A stretch of 64,000 nt of DNA from Metabacillus sp. KUDC1714 (GCF_014217835.1 NZ_CP055263.1:2421501-2485500); one strand, 5' to 3'. Shown: positions 54,414-63,574, counted from the first letter of the stretch. Translations and numbers: made by a program. The notes: generated by a model not told the origin, from the letters alone.

Positions 54414-54929
54414 ATGTCAAAAAAAATCGCCGTATTATTAACAGATTCATTTGAAGATGTAGAGTATACTGATCCAGCCAAAGCATTTAAAGAAGGAGGA
54501 CATAGCTTAACCGTGATTGAGGAGGTAAAAGGTAAAACGGTAGAAGGCAAACAGGGGAAAGCAAGAGTTGAAATTGATGCTGGAATTGATGATGTCAGCC
54601 CAAATCAATTTGATGCATTATTCATTCCTGGTGGATTTTCTCCAGACATATTAAGAGCAGACGAGCGTTATGTAGCTTTTACGAAGGAGTTCATGGATGA
54701 CAAAAAACCAGTGTTTGCAATCTGTCATGGTCCACAGCTTTTGATTTCATCTGAAACATTAACGGGCCGAGATGTAACAGGCTACAAATCCATTCAGATT
54801 GATTTGAAAAATGCAGGAGCAAACTTTCATGACAAAGAGGTAGTCGTTTGTGGAAACCAGCTTGTAACAAGTCGAACTCCTGAGGATCTTCCTGCATTTA
54901 CAAGAGAAGCTTTGAAATTGATTAATTAA
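54414..54929 (+). CDS. yfkM: DJ-1/PfpI-family protein, YfkM-like
   Basis: A 171-residue PfpI/DJ-1 superfamily protein, acting as a glyoxalase/deglycase-like or stress protein. The nucleophile elbow is FAICHGPQLLIS, with Glu in the DSFEDVEYTDP segment. GGAGG at 54398 is 11 nt from ATG 54414 (MSKKIAVLLTDSFED), giving the normal family length, so upstream ATGs (54336, 54405) are rejected. Starts the block whose order matches B. subtilis yfkM-yfkD, which supports the name. In B. subtilis yfkM is a general-stress gene. Confidence 0.88.
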   Translation: MSKKIAVLLTDSFEDVEYTDPAKAFKEGGHSLTVIEEVKGKTVEGKQGKARVEIDAGIDDVSPNQFDALFIPGGFSPDILRADERYVAFTKEFMDDKKPVFAICHGPQLLISSETLTGRDVTGYKSIQIDLKNAGANFHDKEVVVCGNQLVTSRTPEDLPAFTREALKLIN

Positions 54930-54990
54930 CATTTAAACAAACGTTTAATTAACGCCTGAAAGCCATCTAATTAAGCTATTTGTTGGAAAT

Positions 54991-55034
54991 AAAACCCCCT
55001 ATTGAGCAAGAATTAAGCTCAATAGGGGGTTTTC
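54991..55034. terminator. bidirectional terminator between yfkM and small gene
   Basis: AAAACCCCCTATTGAGC / GCTCAATAGGGGGTTTT: perfect 17-bp stem with A and T tracts on both sides. Confidence 0.92.
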
Positions 55035-55039
55035 AATCA

Positions 55040-55189
55040 TTACTTATTTTCGGAATCGTCATTAGGTATTGGATCCACACGATATGCATCATCCGAGCTG
55101 ACAGAACTTTTTAAGGTGTAAAGAACAAGACCAATTGAAATTACGAGGAATCCGCCTAAACTGATTGTTGCTAACCACCAATTTAACAT
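55040..55189 (-). CDS. small single-helix membrane protein (49 aa)
   Basis: MLNWWLATISLGGFLVISIG... then a hydrophilic acidic tail ending PNDDSENK. One transmembrane helix of about 22 residues. AAGGGGGAGGTTTTT before the ATG is an excellent ribosome site, and the shared bidirectional terminator lies just past the stop. No family recognised; it is probably a genuine small membrane protein because of those signals. Confidence 0.72.
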   Translation of the reverse strand: MLNWWLATISLGGFLVISIGLVLYTLKSSVSSDDAYRVDPIPNDDSENK

Positions 55190-55247
55190 AAAAACCTCCC
55201 CCTTATTCCATTAATATGTAGATAAGGGAGAGGTCAGAATAATAATA

Positions 55248-55472
55248 CTAACCTTTGCGAAGATTTCCTAGTTCTTCAACGATCGCTTGCATTTCATTCG
55301 GGCTGAATGAATTTTTTTTCATAACAAGGTCGTAAATATCTTTAAGCTCTTCATACATATTTTCGTCAAAGTGTGAAGGCTTAATTGCACCAAAGTTAAG
55401 AACTCGAAGCTTTTCTTTAATTTGCTCGATCATATACTCGACGTTTTCAACAGATTTTTCTGTTAGGTTCAA
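55248..55472 (-). CDS. yfkK: DUF1128 protein YfkK
   Basis: A 74-residue helical protein ([22 protein letters not shown] ... [10 protein letters not shown]) of the DUF1128 family, present in most bacilli, function unknown. ATG follows AGAAAGGAATGAAG. In B. subtilis it lies directly beside yfkJ; here an AGCS symporter gene separates them. Confidence 0.88.
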   Translation of the reverse strand: MNLTEKSVENVEYMIEQIKEKLRVLNFGAIKPSHFDENMYEELKDIYDLVMKKNSFSPNEMQAIVEELGNLRKG

Positions 55473-55572
55473 CTTACTTCATTCCTTTCTCGGTATCCAC
55501 TAGAATTACTGTTATTGTAACATGATTTATTGACAAGCATTCAAAAATTTGTGCAAAAGCCTAAACAACGAG

Positions 55573-56934
55573 TTACGAGACAGATCCTTCTTTTTCTTGT
55601 TTCTTTTCTTCCTTGACTACTGCTAGGAATCTTTTCGTTTCTGCTACAACTACTCCTGATAAGCCAAGGAGTCCAATTAAGTTAGGGAAGGCCATTAGTC
55701 CGTTCATAACGTCTGCAATACCCCAAACTATGTCAATGGTTGTTATGGATCCTAAGAATACTGCCAGAACAAATGCATAACGATAATATTTAATAACGGA
55801 TTCGCTAAAGAGATAGGAGAAGCATTTTTCCCCGTAATAGGACCAGCCTAGTATGGTGGAATAAGCGAAAAATAGCATTCCGATTGCTACAATGATTGAA
55901 CCTGCTGGGCCGAGGAATTGTTCAAATGTAACTGAGGTAAGGGCATTTCCTTCTGCACCACTTGTATAAAGATCTCCCATAACAATCGTAATACCTGTTA
56001 TTGAGCATATTAAAATTGTATCGATAAATACTTGAGTCATTGAAACGAGAGCTTGCCTGCCAGGGTAGTCTGTTTTTGCAGCAGCTGCAGCAATTGGTGC
56101 TGAACCTAAACCAGCTTCATTCGAGAATACACCACGTGCAACACCCCAGCGGATGACGGAGCCTAGTGCACCACCGGCGACTGCTTCACCTGTAAAAGCA
56201 TCTGTAAAAATAAGACCAATTGCATCCGGGACAAGGTTAGCATTCATAATTAAAACAATTAATCCGGCAATTAAATAAAATAAAGCCATAATTGGTACGA
56301 AGTAGGCAGTTACTCTTCCGATCGATTTTATTCCGCCTAAAATAACTAAAGCAGTAAAGATCGTAATAATGATACCTGTGACAAAAGTAGGTACAGAAAA
56401 GGTAGCCTTCATTACACCAGAAACAGAGTTAGATTGAACCATGTTTCCGATCCCAAACGCAGCGACCGCACCAAAAATAGCAAATAGCACACCGAGCCAT
56501 TTTTGTTTCAATCCATGTTCTAAATAGTACATAGGACCACCGGACATTTCTCCGTTTTTATCCTTCACCCGATATTTTACAGCTAAGATAGCTTCGGAAT
56601 ATTTCGTTGCCATTCCAACTAGTGCAGTAACCCACATCCAGAAGACTGCTCCTGGTCCACCCATTAAGACAGCTGTTGCAACCCCAACAATGTTACCAGT
56701 TCCAACTGTTGCGGCCAAGGCAGTCATGAGTGCTTGGAAGTGAGAGATATCTCCTTCTGACTTTTTGTCCTGCTTTTTTGAAAAGGCAAGCTTTAATGAA
56801 TAAGGCAGCATCCTAAATTGGAGAAAGCCTAGACGGATTGTTAAATATAAACCTGTACCAACCAATAAAATTAGAAGCGGTGGACCCCAAACAAAGCTAC
56901 TCACATCACCGATGAACGCTTCAAATTGTTCCAT
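55573..56934 (-). CDS. sodium:alanine/glycine symporter, AGCS family (AlsT-like)
   Basis: Na+-coupled carrier of 453 residues. AATVGTGNIVGVATAVLMGGPGAVFWMW and VFSNEAGLGSAPIAAAAA are the two family signatures in their usual forms, distinguishing it from the YrbD-like copy at 38823. AGGGGGATGTT precedes the ATG. The gene sits inside the yfk synteny block between yfkK and yfkJ, so it may have been inserted. Substrate alanine, glycine or glutamine. Confidence 0.92.
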   Translation of the reverse strand: MEQFEAFIGDVSSFVWGPPLLILLVGTGLYLTIRLGFLQFRMLPYSLKLAFSKKQDKKSEGDISHFQALMTALAATVGTGNIVGVATAVLMGGPGAVFWMWVTALVGMATKYSEAILAVKYRVKDKNGEMSGGPMYYLEHGLKQKWLGVLFAIFGAVAAFGIGNMVQSNSVSGVMKATFSVPTFVTGIIITIFTALVILGGIKSIGRVTAYFVPIMALFYLIAGLIVLIMNANLVPDAIGLIFTDAFTGEAVAGGALGSVIRWGVARGVFSNEAGLGSAPIAAAAAKTDYPGRQALVSMTQVFIDTILICSITGITIVMGDLYTSGAEGNALTSVTFEQFLGPAGSIIVAIGMLFFAYSTILGWSYYGEKCFSYLFSESVIKYYRYAFVLAVFLGSITTIDIVWGIADVMNGLMAFPNLIGLLGLSGVVVAETKRFLAVVKEEKKQEKEGSVS

Positions 56935-57140
56935 AACATCCCCCTAATTGATTGTAATGTGACCTCTTGTCAAGACTGTCCTTTTAGGCCACTTAATGAA
57001 GGATATTCTTAGAGTGTAACGTAAATGTCTACAATTTAAAGAATGAATTAGGGAAATCTTAAGAGAAAAATATTATGATTATAAGGAGCTGTCGTTTTTT
57101 CTTAATAAAAAATGGGTAGATAAAGATAGGAGGAAATATA

Positions 57141-57611
57141 ATGATAAAGATATTATTTGTTTGCTTAGGAAACATCTGCCGATCACCAATGGCTGAAGCT
57201 GTTATGAGACATTTAATCCAAAAGGAAGGATTAGAGAAGGAAATCGTTGTCGACTCTGCTGGAACAGGTGATTGGCATATTGGAAAGCCACCACATGAGG
57301 GAACTTGTCATATTTTAAACAAGTACCATATATCTTATGAAGGACAAAAGGCAAGACAAGTAATAGCAGAGGACTTAACTAGCTTCAACTACATTATTGG
57401 CATGGATATTGAGAACGTTGGGAATATTAGACGACTAGCAGGGTATGAACAAACAGGTGAAATTGTGCGACTTCTCGATTATCTTGAAGATTATCCTATT
57501 GCAGATGTACCCGACCCTTACTACACTGGTAATTTTGAAGAAGTATATGAAATGGTTAGTAAGGCTTGTGAAAATTTGTTAGATGAAATAAAAGCAAAAT
57601 ATCATCTATAA
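57141..57611 (+). CDS. yfkJ: low-molecular-weight protein tyrosine phosphatase YfkJ
   Basis: Phosphatase of 156 residues. The C-X5-R loop FVCLGNICRSPM gives nucleophile Cys8 and Arg14, and the acid loop is ADVPDPYYTGN. Complete for activity. AGGAGGAAATATA precedes the ATG. First gene of yfkJ-yfkI-yfkH (gaps 15 and 9 bp). B. subtilis YfkJ is a stress-related tyrosine phosphatase. Confidence 0.95.
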   Translation: MIKILFVCLGNICRSPMAEAVMRHLIQKEGLEKEIVVDSAGTGDWHIGKPPHEGTCHILNKYHISYEGQKARQVIAEDLTSFNYIIGMDIENVGNIRRLAGYEQTGEIVRLLDYLEDYPIADVPDPYYTGNFEEVYEMVSKACENLLDEIKAKYHL

Positions 57612-57626
57612 AGGGGAGACAACTTT

Positions 57627-57959
57627 ATGGCAAATGATAATAAGTTGTTAACAGGAATGCTAGTAGGAGCCCTTGTCGGAGCAGCAGTATCACTTTTGGA
57701 CAAACGTACTCGACAAGATGTTGTTCAGTCCGGAAAAAAGGTCTCTTCTAAAATTAAGGATTATATTGAACAACCTGCAACTTTTGCAAATGATGTAAAG
57801 CAAAAAATTGAGGATGTAAAAGATACTGTAAAGGAAGTATCAGAGGATGTAACATTCATTAATGAGAAGGTAAACGAGCTAAAAGAAACAACACCACAAG
57901 TAGTAAATATGATTCAAGAAACTAGGGACAGATTCATTCCAAAACGACAACAATCGTGA
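57627..57959 (+). CDS. yfkI: YtxH-domain protein YfkI
   Basis: A 110-residue protein. A short glycine/alanine-rich hydrophobic segment (LTGMLVGALVGAAVSLL) and a long charged helix (VKQKIEDVKDTVKEVSEDV) are the YtxH-type layout of membrane-peripheral stress proteins. AAGGGGAGACAACTTT precedes the ATG. Lies between yfkJ and yfkH as in B. subtilis. Role unknown. Confidence 0.85.
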   Translation: MANDNKLLTGMLVGALVGAAVSLLDKRTRQDVVQSGKKVSSKIKDYIEQPATFANDVKQKIEDVKDTVKEVSEDVTFINEKVNELKETTPQVVNMIQETRDRFIPKRQQS

Positions 57960-57968
57960 GGTGAATAC

Positions 57969-58790
57969 ATGATAAGTGAAGGCTCGTTTCTAAAGGAATT
58001 AATCAAACGATTTACTAGTGATGAAGTGCCTGGGTTATCTGCACAGCTTTCTTATTTTTTCCTTTTGTCGTTGTTTCCATTTCTTATATTTTTGATTACT
58101 TTAATTGGATATTTACCAATTTCACAAGAGGATGTACTTGTTAATATTAGGCAGTTTGCACCAGGAGAATCTTTAGAATTAATTGACAGTACCTTAAACC
58201 AAATTATAAATAAAAAAAATGGTGGATTACTCTCATTTGGTATTATTGCTACGCTTTGGTCAGCCTCCAATGGAATTAATGCCATAGTAAGAGCTTTTAA
58301 TAAAGCATATGATGTGGATGAAACTAGATCATTTATTGTTGCGCGTGGTATGGCAATTTTACTGACAGTTGCAATGGTCTTTGTCATTGTTGTTGCGTTA
58401 TTATTACCTGTGTTTGGTAGGGAAATTGGGTTATTTATCTTTTCGAACTTTGGTTTTTCTGAGGAGTTTTTAACAATATGGAATACTTTACGATGGCTCG
58501 TTAGTGGCATCATTTTATTTATTGTCTTTACTGCACTTTACTATGTAGCACCTAATAAGCACCTACATATTAAAGATGGATTACCGGGATCCTTTGCAGC
58601 AACGATAGGTTGGATCGTTGTATCCTTGGCTTTTTCTTATTATGTAGGAAACTTTGCAAACTACAGTGCCACATATGGGAGTATAGGTGGTGTTATTGTG
58701 TTAATGATCTGGCTATATTTGTCTGGAATGATCATTATCTTAGGTGGAGAGCTAAATGCACTGTTATATAAAAGGAAGCATGCAGCTTAA
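57969..58790 (+). CDS. yfkH: YihY/BrkB-family membrane protein YfkH
   Basis: Six-helix membrane protein of 273 residues from the YihY/BrkB family, mistaken in older annotations for ribonuclease BN. VPGLSAQLSYFFLLSLFPFL and WSASNGINAIVRAFNKAYDV are the hallmarks, with ATYGSIGGVIVLMIWLYLSG near the end. GAGGTGAATAC precedes the ATG. Third gene of the yfkJIH operon. Function unclear. Confidence 0.92.
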   Translation: MISEGSFLKELIKRFTSDEVPGLSAQLSYFFLLSLFPFLIFLITLIGYLPISQEDVLVNIRQFAPGESLELIDSTLNQIINKKNGGLLSFGIIATLWSASNGINAIVRAFNKAYDVDETRSFIVARGMAILLTVAMVFVIVVALLLPVFGREIGLFIFSNFGFSEEFLTIWNTLRWLVSGIILFIVFTALYYVAPNKHLHIKDGLPGSFAATIGWIVVSLAFSYYVGNFANYSATYGSIGGVIVLMIWLYLSGMIIILGGELNALLYKRKHAA

Positions 58791-58890
58791 AAGGTTTCCA
58801 TTTATTAATTCACATAAAGTCACAACTCCTGTGGAATAGTAATTATTGAAGACAAATAGTCTTTACTTCCATGAAAGCGGGGGATTAAGA

Positions 58891-58998
58891 ATGACAAAAC
58901 AAACGAAAAAGGGCGGAAGCCACAATAAACAAAATTCAAAACACAAGCCAAAAAATAAGACAAGTGGTAGCGCAAACGGACAAAATGGCTATCATTAA
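58891..58998 (+). CDS. very small basic protein (35 aa)
   Basis: MTKQTKKGGSHNKQNSKHK ... ends NGQNGYH: Lys, Asn, Gln, Gly and Ser rich, pI very high. GCGGGGGATTAAGA before the ATG and a clean terminator immediately after the stop make it credible despite its length. Composition is like that of minor small acid-soluble spore proteins, but I cannot place it in a named Ssp family. Lies about 100 bp after yfkH. Confidence 0.7.
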   Translation: MTKQTKKGGSHNKQNSKHKPKNKTSGSANGQNGYH

Positions 58999-59002
58999 AT
59001 AA

Positions 59003-59047
59003 CAAAAACGGCTGACAATGGAATACTTCCTAGTCAGCCGTTTTTTT
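59003..59047. terminator. terminator after small basic gene
   Basis: AAAACGGCTGAC / GTCAGCCGTTTT then T tract; it also faces the minus-strand gene at 59048 and can serve both. Confidence 0.9.
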
Positions 59048-59197
59048 CTATTCAGCAAGCTCGATATAACTGTTATATACTGCGCTATAAATATGTTCGA
59101 TATCCGCATCTGTCATATAAATAAGTGAGTCTTTGTCAATGTCCTTCATTCTTTCAATAAATTGGATCATATTCTTTCGCTCTTGTCTGTTCATCAT
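59048..59197 (-). CDS. BH0509-like small protein (49 aa)
   Basis: MMNRQERKNMIQFIERMKD ... YMTDADIEHIYSAVY ... IELAE. The R-x-E-R-K-x-M-I-x-F-I start and the Y-M-T-D-x-x-I-E-H-x-Y core fit the short BH0509 family of bacilli, function unknown. AAAGGGAGTTGG lies before two adjacent ATGs (59197, 59194). Stop directly abuts the shared terminator. Confidence 0.78.
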   Translation of the reverse strand: MMNRQERKNMIQFIERMKDIDKDSLIYMTDADIEHIYSAVYNSYIELAE

Positions 59198-59315
59198 TTC
59201 AACCAACTCCCTTTATTGTTATGGTACAGTTTATTATTATTAATTGTATTATATAACAGTTGAAACAAAATGTTCAAACATATTTTGTAAATATTGAAAA
59301 AAGTTTCGGAATAAA

Positions 59316-59342
59316 AAGAAGCTGACGGATTGTCAGCTTCGA
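59316..59342 (-). terminator. terminator of yfkF
   Basis: GAAGCTGAC-AATCC-GTCAGCTTC then TTTTTATTCC on the minus strand. Confidence 0.9.
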
Positions 59343-59344
59343 TC

Positions 59345-60541
59345 TTAATTTGAGAGTGAAACTTTTTCATTCTTCATTTGACTTTGTGAGACTTGGCTAG
59401 GTTTAAAGGCCGTAATTGCGATGAAAATCATTAATAACATACTACTAATAATGAGGAAATAGCTAATGTTCTCTGTATACTCGATAAAAACTCCACCAAC
59501 ATAGGGACCTGCTAAGCTACCGACACTAAATGCGACTCCACATAATAAGTTCCCTGTAGGTAATAGATTTTTTGGCATTAGGTCGGTCATATAGCTAATT
59601 CCTAGGGAAAAGGTTGAGCCAACGACCATTCCTGCAATAAAAAGACAAATTGTTAATGCGATAACAGACTCTTCAAGAAAACTTGCGGACGTAAAGCTAA
59701 CGAAGCCAAGGAAAAGTATCGCCATTAAAATCGTTCTTCTTCCAAATTTATCACTGAGTAAACCAAGTGGTAGTTGAAAAACAATTGCTCCTATGGCAAA
59801 TGAAAATAATAAGATAGAAATACTAGAAACTTCTAGTCCGATTCTTAATCCATAGATAGGAAAGCTTCCATTCAGTGATGATTCCAAAAAACCGTAACCA
59901 AGAGGAGGTAAAAATGCCACCCAACCATATTTAAGAGCATTTCGAAATCGTTTCATCGTTTCATTTATTGAATTTACTTCAATTGTTTGTTCAGGAAAAT
60001 CATTTTTTAACAGGAATATTAAAAGCCATCCGATAAAGCAAAGTACAGAAGATACAATAAATGGTAATGTCTCATGTAAGTGTAATAAAGGAGTCATTAA
60101 TGGTCCCATTGAAAAACCAATTCCAAAGAATAAGCCATAAAGAGATATGTTTCTTCCACGTTTATTTTCTGGTGAAAAAGATGTAATCCATGTTTGTGTC
60201 CCGAAATGTAAGGCATGATCACCAATTCCAATCAAAAGACGGAGAATGAACCAAAACCAAAATGAATTCCAAATTGGAAATAACCCAAGTGACACGGCAA
60301 CTAATAGTCCGCCAAGGAGAATAATTGGTTTAAAGCCAAATTTTCGAAGAGGATATTCCATAAAAGGTGATACTAAAAGTATACCAATATATAATGCAGT
60401 TGCGTTCAAGCCGTTTAACGCAGATGAAACGCCATTGTTTTCAAAAATAACTGCAATTAAAGGAAGTAGCATTCCTTGGCTAAATCCTGATATACCAACA
60501 ATCGATATCAGTATCCAAAATCTCATGCGCTGTTTATTCAT
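59345..60541 (-). CDS. yfkF: MFS transporter YfkF-like
   Basis: Twelve-helix facilitator of 398 residues. Motif A is ..LLSDKFGRRTILMAI between helices 8 and 9; ISFSPENKRGRNISLYGLFFG is the loop between helices 4 and 5. Its place between yfkH and yfkE matches B. subtilis yfkF, on which the name rests; here it is transcribed opposite to its neighbours. ACAGGGGTAACTACA precedes the ATG. Probable exporter of unknown substrate. Confidence 0.8.
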   Translation of the reverse strand: MNKQRMRFWILISIVGISGFSQGMLLPLIAVIFENNGVSSALNGLNATALYIGILLVSPFMEYPLRKFGFKPIILLGGLLVAVSLGLFPIWNSFWFWFILRLLIGIGDHALHFGTQTWITSFSPENKRGRNISLYGLFFGIGFSMGPLMTPLLHLHETLPFIVSSVLCFIGWLLIFLLKNDFPEQTIEVNSINETMKRFRNALKYGWVAFLPPLGYGFLESSLNGSFPIYGLRIGLEVSSISILLFSFAIGAIVFQLPLGLLSDKFGRRTILMAILFLGFVSFTSASFLEESVIALTICLFIAGMVVGSTFSLGISYMTDLMPKNLLPTGNLLCGVAFSVGSLAGPYVGGVFIEYTENISYFLIISSMLLMIFIAITAFKPSQVSQSQMKNEKVSLSN

Positions 60542-60688
60542 TGTAGTTACCCCTGTTTCTAAAAATATAGGTTACCATCTGAATAGTATAATGAAATAAG
60601 AAAGATTACAAGAAACAAAAGAATCAACAAACTTTCCTATAAAAAATTTTTCATATACAATTATGTTAAAAAAGCAGGAGTGAATAGT

Positions 60689-61069
60689 GTGGAATTTAAA
60701 ATGAAGGAAGTCGGCTTTCATACAACAACAGAATATGGCGAATTGCATGTAGCTGGAGATGAGGCTTATGGTTACCGTCCTTATCAGCTTATGGTAGCCT
60801 CAATCGCCGTATGTAGTGGTGGTGTTTTGAGAAAGATATTAACGAAAAAAAGAATTGAAATAGATGATATGACGATCTCAACAAAGGTTGAACGTATTGA
60901 AGCAGAAGCAAATCGAATTGAAAAAATACATATCCATTACCGTATTAAGGGAAACAATTTAAACCCTAATAAGATCCAACAGTCAATTGAACTAGCAAGT
61001 AAAAATTGTCCAATGGCTCAATCAGTTAAGGAAAGTATTAAGATTGAAGAAACGTTTGAACTAATTTAA
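60689..61069 (+). CDS. OsmC/Ohr-family protein
   Basis: A 126-residue OsmC-fold protein, a probable thiol peroxidase. The two redox cysteines appear in SIAVCSGGVLRKIL and KNCPMAQSVKES. GTG 60689 is preferred: AGGAG ends 8 nt before it, whereas the in-frame GTG at 60680 overlaps that ribosome site. YhfA-like branch rather than classical Ohr. It lies between yfkF and yfkE, an insertion relative to the order I recall in B. subtilis. Confidence 0.87.
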   Translation: MEFKMKEVGFHTTTEYGELHVAGDEAYGYRPYQLMVASIAVCSGGVLRKILTKKRIEIDDMTISTKVERIEAEANRIEKIHIHYRIKGNNLNPNKIQQSIELASKNCPMAQSVKESIKIEETFELI

Positions 61070-61082
61070 GGCTACTCCGTTA

Positions 61083-61122
61083 TAGGGACTGAACCATTCC
61101 TCTTTAGATGGTCAGTCCCTTT
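61083..61122 (+). terminator. terminator of OsmC gene
   Basis: AGGGACTGAACCAT / ATGGTCAGTCCCT with one mismatch, then TTTC. Confidence 0.8.
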
Positions 61123-61375
61123 CATTTCTTCCTCGATTAATTCTTTGGATAAATTTCTTATTTATTCCATAAAATATCATGACAAACTGTTTACACATAA
61201 AATTTTATATTGGTTAATAAATACTTAAAAGGATATTACTTCCTGTATAGACGAAAACAATTATAATACAACTTAAAGTGCAAATGTTACATCAATCGTA
61301 TTTATAGGTTTTTAAATTATGTAGAAAAGGTATTGTCTCAATTGTAGAAAAGTATCATTTTAAATGTGAGGATAG
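61123..61375. other. yfkE upstream region
   Basis: About 250 bp very AT-rich, no gene or hairpin seen. Promoter of yfkE presumably here. Confidence 0.35.
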
Positions 61376-62440
61376 GTGAATCTATTGGTAAATCGAATTT
61401 TTACGCTTGTTGTTTTAATTGGTATTCCACTTTCAGTTTTAGGGAGCATATTTCACTGGCCCTCAGTAGTTATGTTTGGTGTTTATTGCCTAACAATTAT
61501 TGCCCTCGCTGGTTTTATGGGTAGAGCAACAGAAAGTTTGGCAATCGTAACAGGTCCGAGGGTCGGCGGATTGTTAAATGCAACGTTTGGAAATGCTGTT
61601 GAGTTAATTATTTCAATTTTTGCTTTAAAAGCTGGGTTAGTGGGGGTTGTGTTAGCTTCCTTGACTGGTTCTGTATTAGGGAACCTTCTTTTAGTAGCTG
61701 GCTTAAGTTTTTTTGTTGGTGGATTGAAATTTAAGCGCCAGGAGTTTAATGTTTATGATGCTCGTCATAATTCAGGACTTTTAATGTTCGCGGTAATTGT
61801 TGCATTTGTTATTCCTGAAGTATTTGCGATGGATATGAACGAAACAAAAACGTTATCACTGAGTATAGGGATTTCTGTCATTCTAATTATTCTTTATTTA
61901 GCTGCATTGTTCTTCAAGCTTGTTACACATCGTGGAGTGTATCAGCATAAGACAGATCTTGTTGAAGAACATGAGGAACCAGAATGGTCAAAGATGAAGG
62001 CCCTTGTTATTTTATTGCTTTCAACAGTTGCAGTAGCATACGTATCTGAAAATCTTGTCCATACGTTTGAATCGGTTGGTGAGAAGTTTGGATGGTCAGA
62101 GTTATTTATTGGTGTTATCATTGTAGCGATTGTTGGAAATGCAGCAGAACATGCATCTGCAATTATTATGGCCTATAAAAATAAGATGAACATTGCTGTA
62201 GAAATTGCTGTTGGATCAACATTGCAAGTAGCAATGTTTGTTGCTCCAGTATTAGTGTTAATTTCACTTTTTTTTCCTCAAAATATGCCGCTAGTCTTCA
62301 CGTTACCAGAATTGATCTCTATGGTTACAGCTGTACTATTAACGATTTCGATAACAAATGATGGAGATACAAACTGGTTTGAAGGTGCAACACTATTAGC
62401 AGCTTATATCATTATGGGGATTGGATTTTATCTACTATAG
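61376..62440 (+). CDS. yfkE: H+/Ca2+ antiporter YfkE (CaCA family)
   Basis: Calcium/cation antiporter of 354 residues and about eleven helices. The two alpha-repeats are NATFGNAVELIISIFAL and IVGNAAEHASAIIMA, with the catalytic Glu residues (GNAVE, GNAAE). This is the CAX type, H+-coupled. GTG start at 61376 with GAGG 5 nt upstream. B. subtilis YfkE is a structurally characterised member of the family. Terminator downstream at 62487. Confidence 0.95.
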   Translation: MNLLVNRIFTLVVLIGIPLSVLGSIFHWPSVVMFGVYCLTIIALAGFMGRATESLAIVTGPRVGGLLNATFGNAVELIISIFALKAGLVGVVLASLTGSVLGNLLLVAGLSFFVGGLKFKRQEFNVYDARHNSGLLMFAVIVAFVIPEVFAMDMNETKTLSLSIGISVILIILYLAALFFKLVTHRGVYQHKTDLVEEHEEPEWSKMKALVILLLSTVAVAYVSENLVHTFESVGEKFGWSELFIGVIIVAIVGNAAEHASAIIMAYKNKMNIAVEIAVGSTLQVAMFVAPVLVLISLFFPQNMPLVFTLPELISMVTAVLLTISITNDGDTNWFEGATLLAAYIIMGIGFYLL

Positions 62441-62486
62441 AAATGTTAATGCTACTAAATGATTATGTGAATAACCATATTGAGAA

Positions 62487-62524
62487 AGAAGTGTGAATCA
62501 ATAAGATTTTCACTTCTTTTTTAT
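62487..62524 (+). terminator. terminator of yfkE
   Basis: GAAGTGTGAATC / GATTTTCACTTC then T6. Confidence 0.88.
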
Positions 62525-62901
62525 TTGTGCAGCCACTTTAGGAATTTAAGGTGAAAAACAAGATTACTGCTTGTCATTTGTTTACATAATGCTGATAGAT
62601 TTGGATAATTAAGCAATATTTACTGTGGATTTGTAGAAGGATATGATAGTATTAGAAGATAAAAAGAGACTCTGTGCAAATGCACAGAGTCTTACAATGT
62701 GTAGGACGAAACAGATAACTAGAGATATTGGTAACGCTTGCAAAAAAACATTGCCAAATTACTAGGTGATAATCTTTCGTATGATATTATCATACATCAT
62801 TTTATAAGGTTTGTAAATATTCTGTTTATTTATTTGAATAACATGTCTTAAAGTAAAATGCTACGCATAATGTATAGCATTTGCAAGAAAGGAAACTGAT
62901 G
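62525..62901. other. upstream region of yczE-like gene with two dyads
   Basis: About 375 bp. Contains AGACTCTGTGCA-AA-TGCACAGAGTCT at 62667-62692 (12-bp perfect arms, with TCTTTTT following on the minus strand) and the 17-bp palindrome GTATGATATTATCATAC at 62779-62795. No gene. Confidence 0.6.
62779..62795 (+). promoter_or_regulatory. perfect palindrome upstream of YczE-like gene
   Basis: GTATGATA-T-TATCATAC: 8-bp arms around one base, about 105 bp before the ATG. Operator-like; the regulator is unknown. Confidence 0.4.
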
Positions 62902-63507
62902 ATGAAAATAAGAATTTTATTTTATTTAATTGGCCTTTTTTTAATGGGGTTTGGAGTAACTTTAACAATTAAAGCTGATCTCGGCGCAGGAGCATGGGAT
63001 GCATTGAACGTTGGACTTTCTACTAAAATAGGACTAACAGTTGGTAGTTGGGTCATTATTATAGGAATTGTCTTAATGTTTTTAAATGCATTTATTGTGC
63101 GTGGGAAGCCTAAGCTACTTGCGTTAGCAACAATTTTACTAATTGGATTTTCAGTTGATTTTTGGTTGTTGGTTGTATTGGAGAATTTTCAATTTGAGTT
63201 GCTTATATATAAAGTTTTTTCACTCATAGGTGGTATTGTCTTTATTGCAATTGGTGTAGCGATGTACCTTCAAACTAAATTCCCTGCAAATCCTATTGAT
63301 CAATTAATGATTTCATTACATGAAAGGTTTCATTTAAACTTCATGGTGTCTAAAACAATAGGTGAGGTATGTGCGTTAATACTAGCATTTTTCCTACAAG
63401 GCCCAATTGGAATAGGGACGATTATTATTACATTCCTCATCGGACCTATTATTCAATATATTAACATTCCAGTATCAAAAAGATATGAAATGTTACTCAA
63501 AAGATAA
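62902..63507 (+). CDS. YczE/YitT-like membrane protein
   Basis: A 201-residue membrane protein with six helices from the YczE family, near YitT. GFGVTLTIKADLGAGAWDALNVGLS and TKFPANPIDQLMISLHE are family marks. ATG 62902 is 8 nt from AAAGGA; an earlier in-frame TTG (62881) lies before that ribosome site and is rejected. Located between yfkE and yfkD, where B. subtilis has none as I recall. Role unknown; possibly transport or regulation. Confidence 0.85.
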   Translation: MKIRILFYLIGLFLMGFGVTLTIKADLGAGAWDALNVGLSTKIGLTVGSWVIIIGIVLMFLNAFIVRGKPKLLALATILLIGFSVDFWLLVVLENFQFELLIYKVFSLIGGIVFIAIGVAMYLQTKFPANPIDQLMISLHERFHLNFMVSKTIGEVCALILAFFLQGPIGIGTIIITFLIGPIIQYINIPVSKRYEMLLKR

Positions 63508-63574
63508 AAAAATTGGATAAACAAATTCACACTTGAAAACACTAATGGTAAGCATTTTGAAAGGAGTAGAAAGT

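Noticed and set aside
62729..62743. cre-like sequence TTGGTAACGCTTGCA (catabolite control)
   Set aside because: Three mismatches to the 14-bp consensus, including conserved positions; no sugar gene follows.
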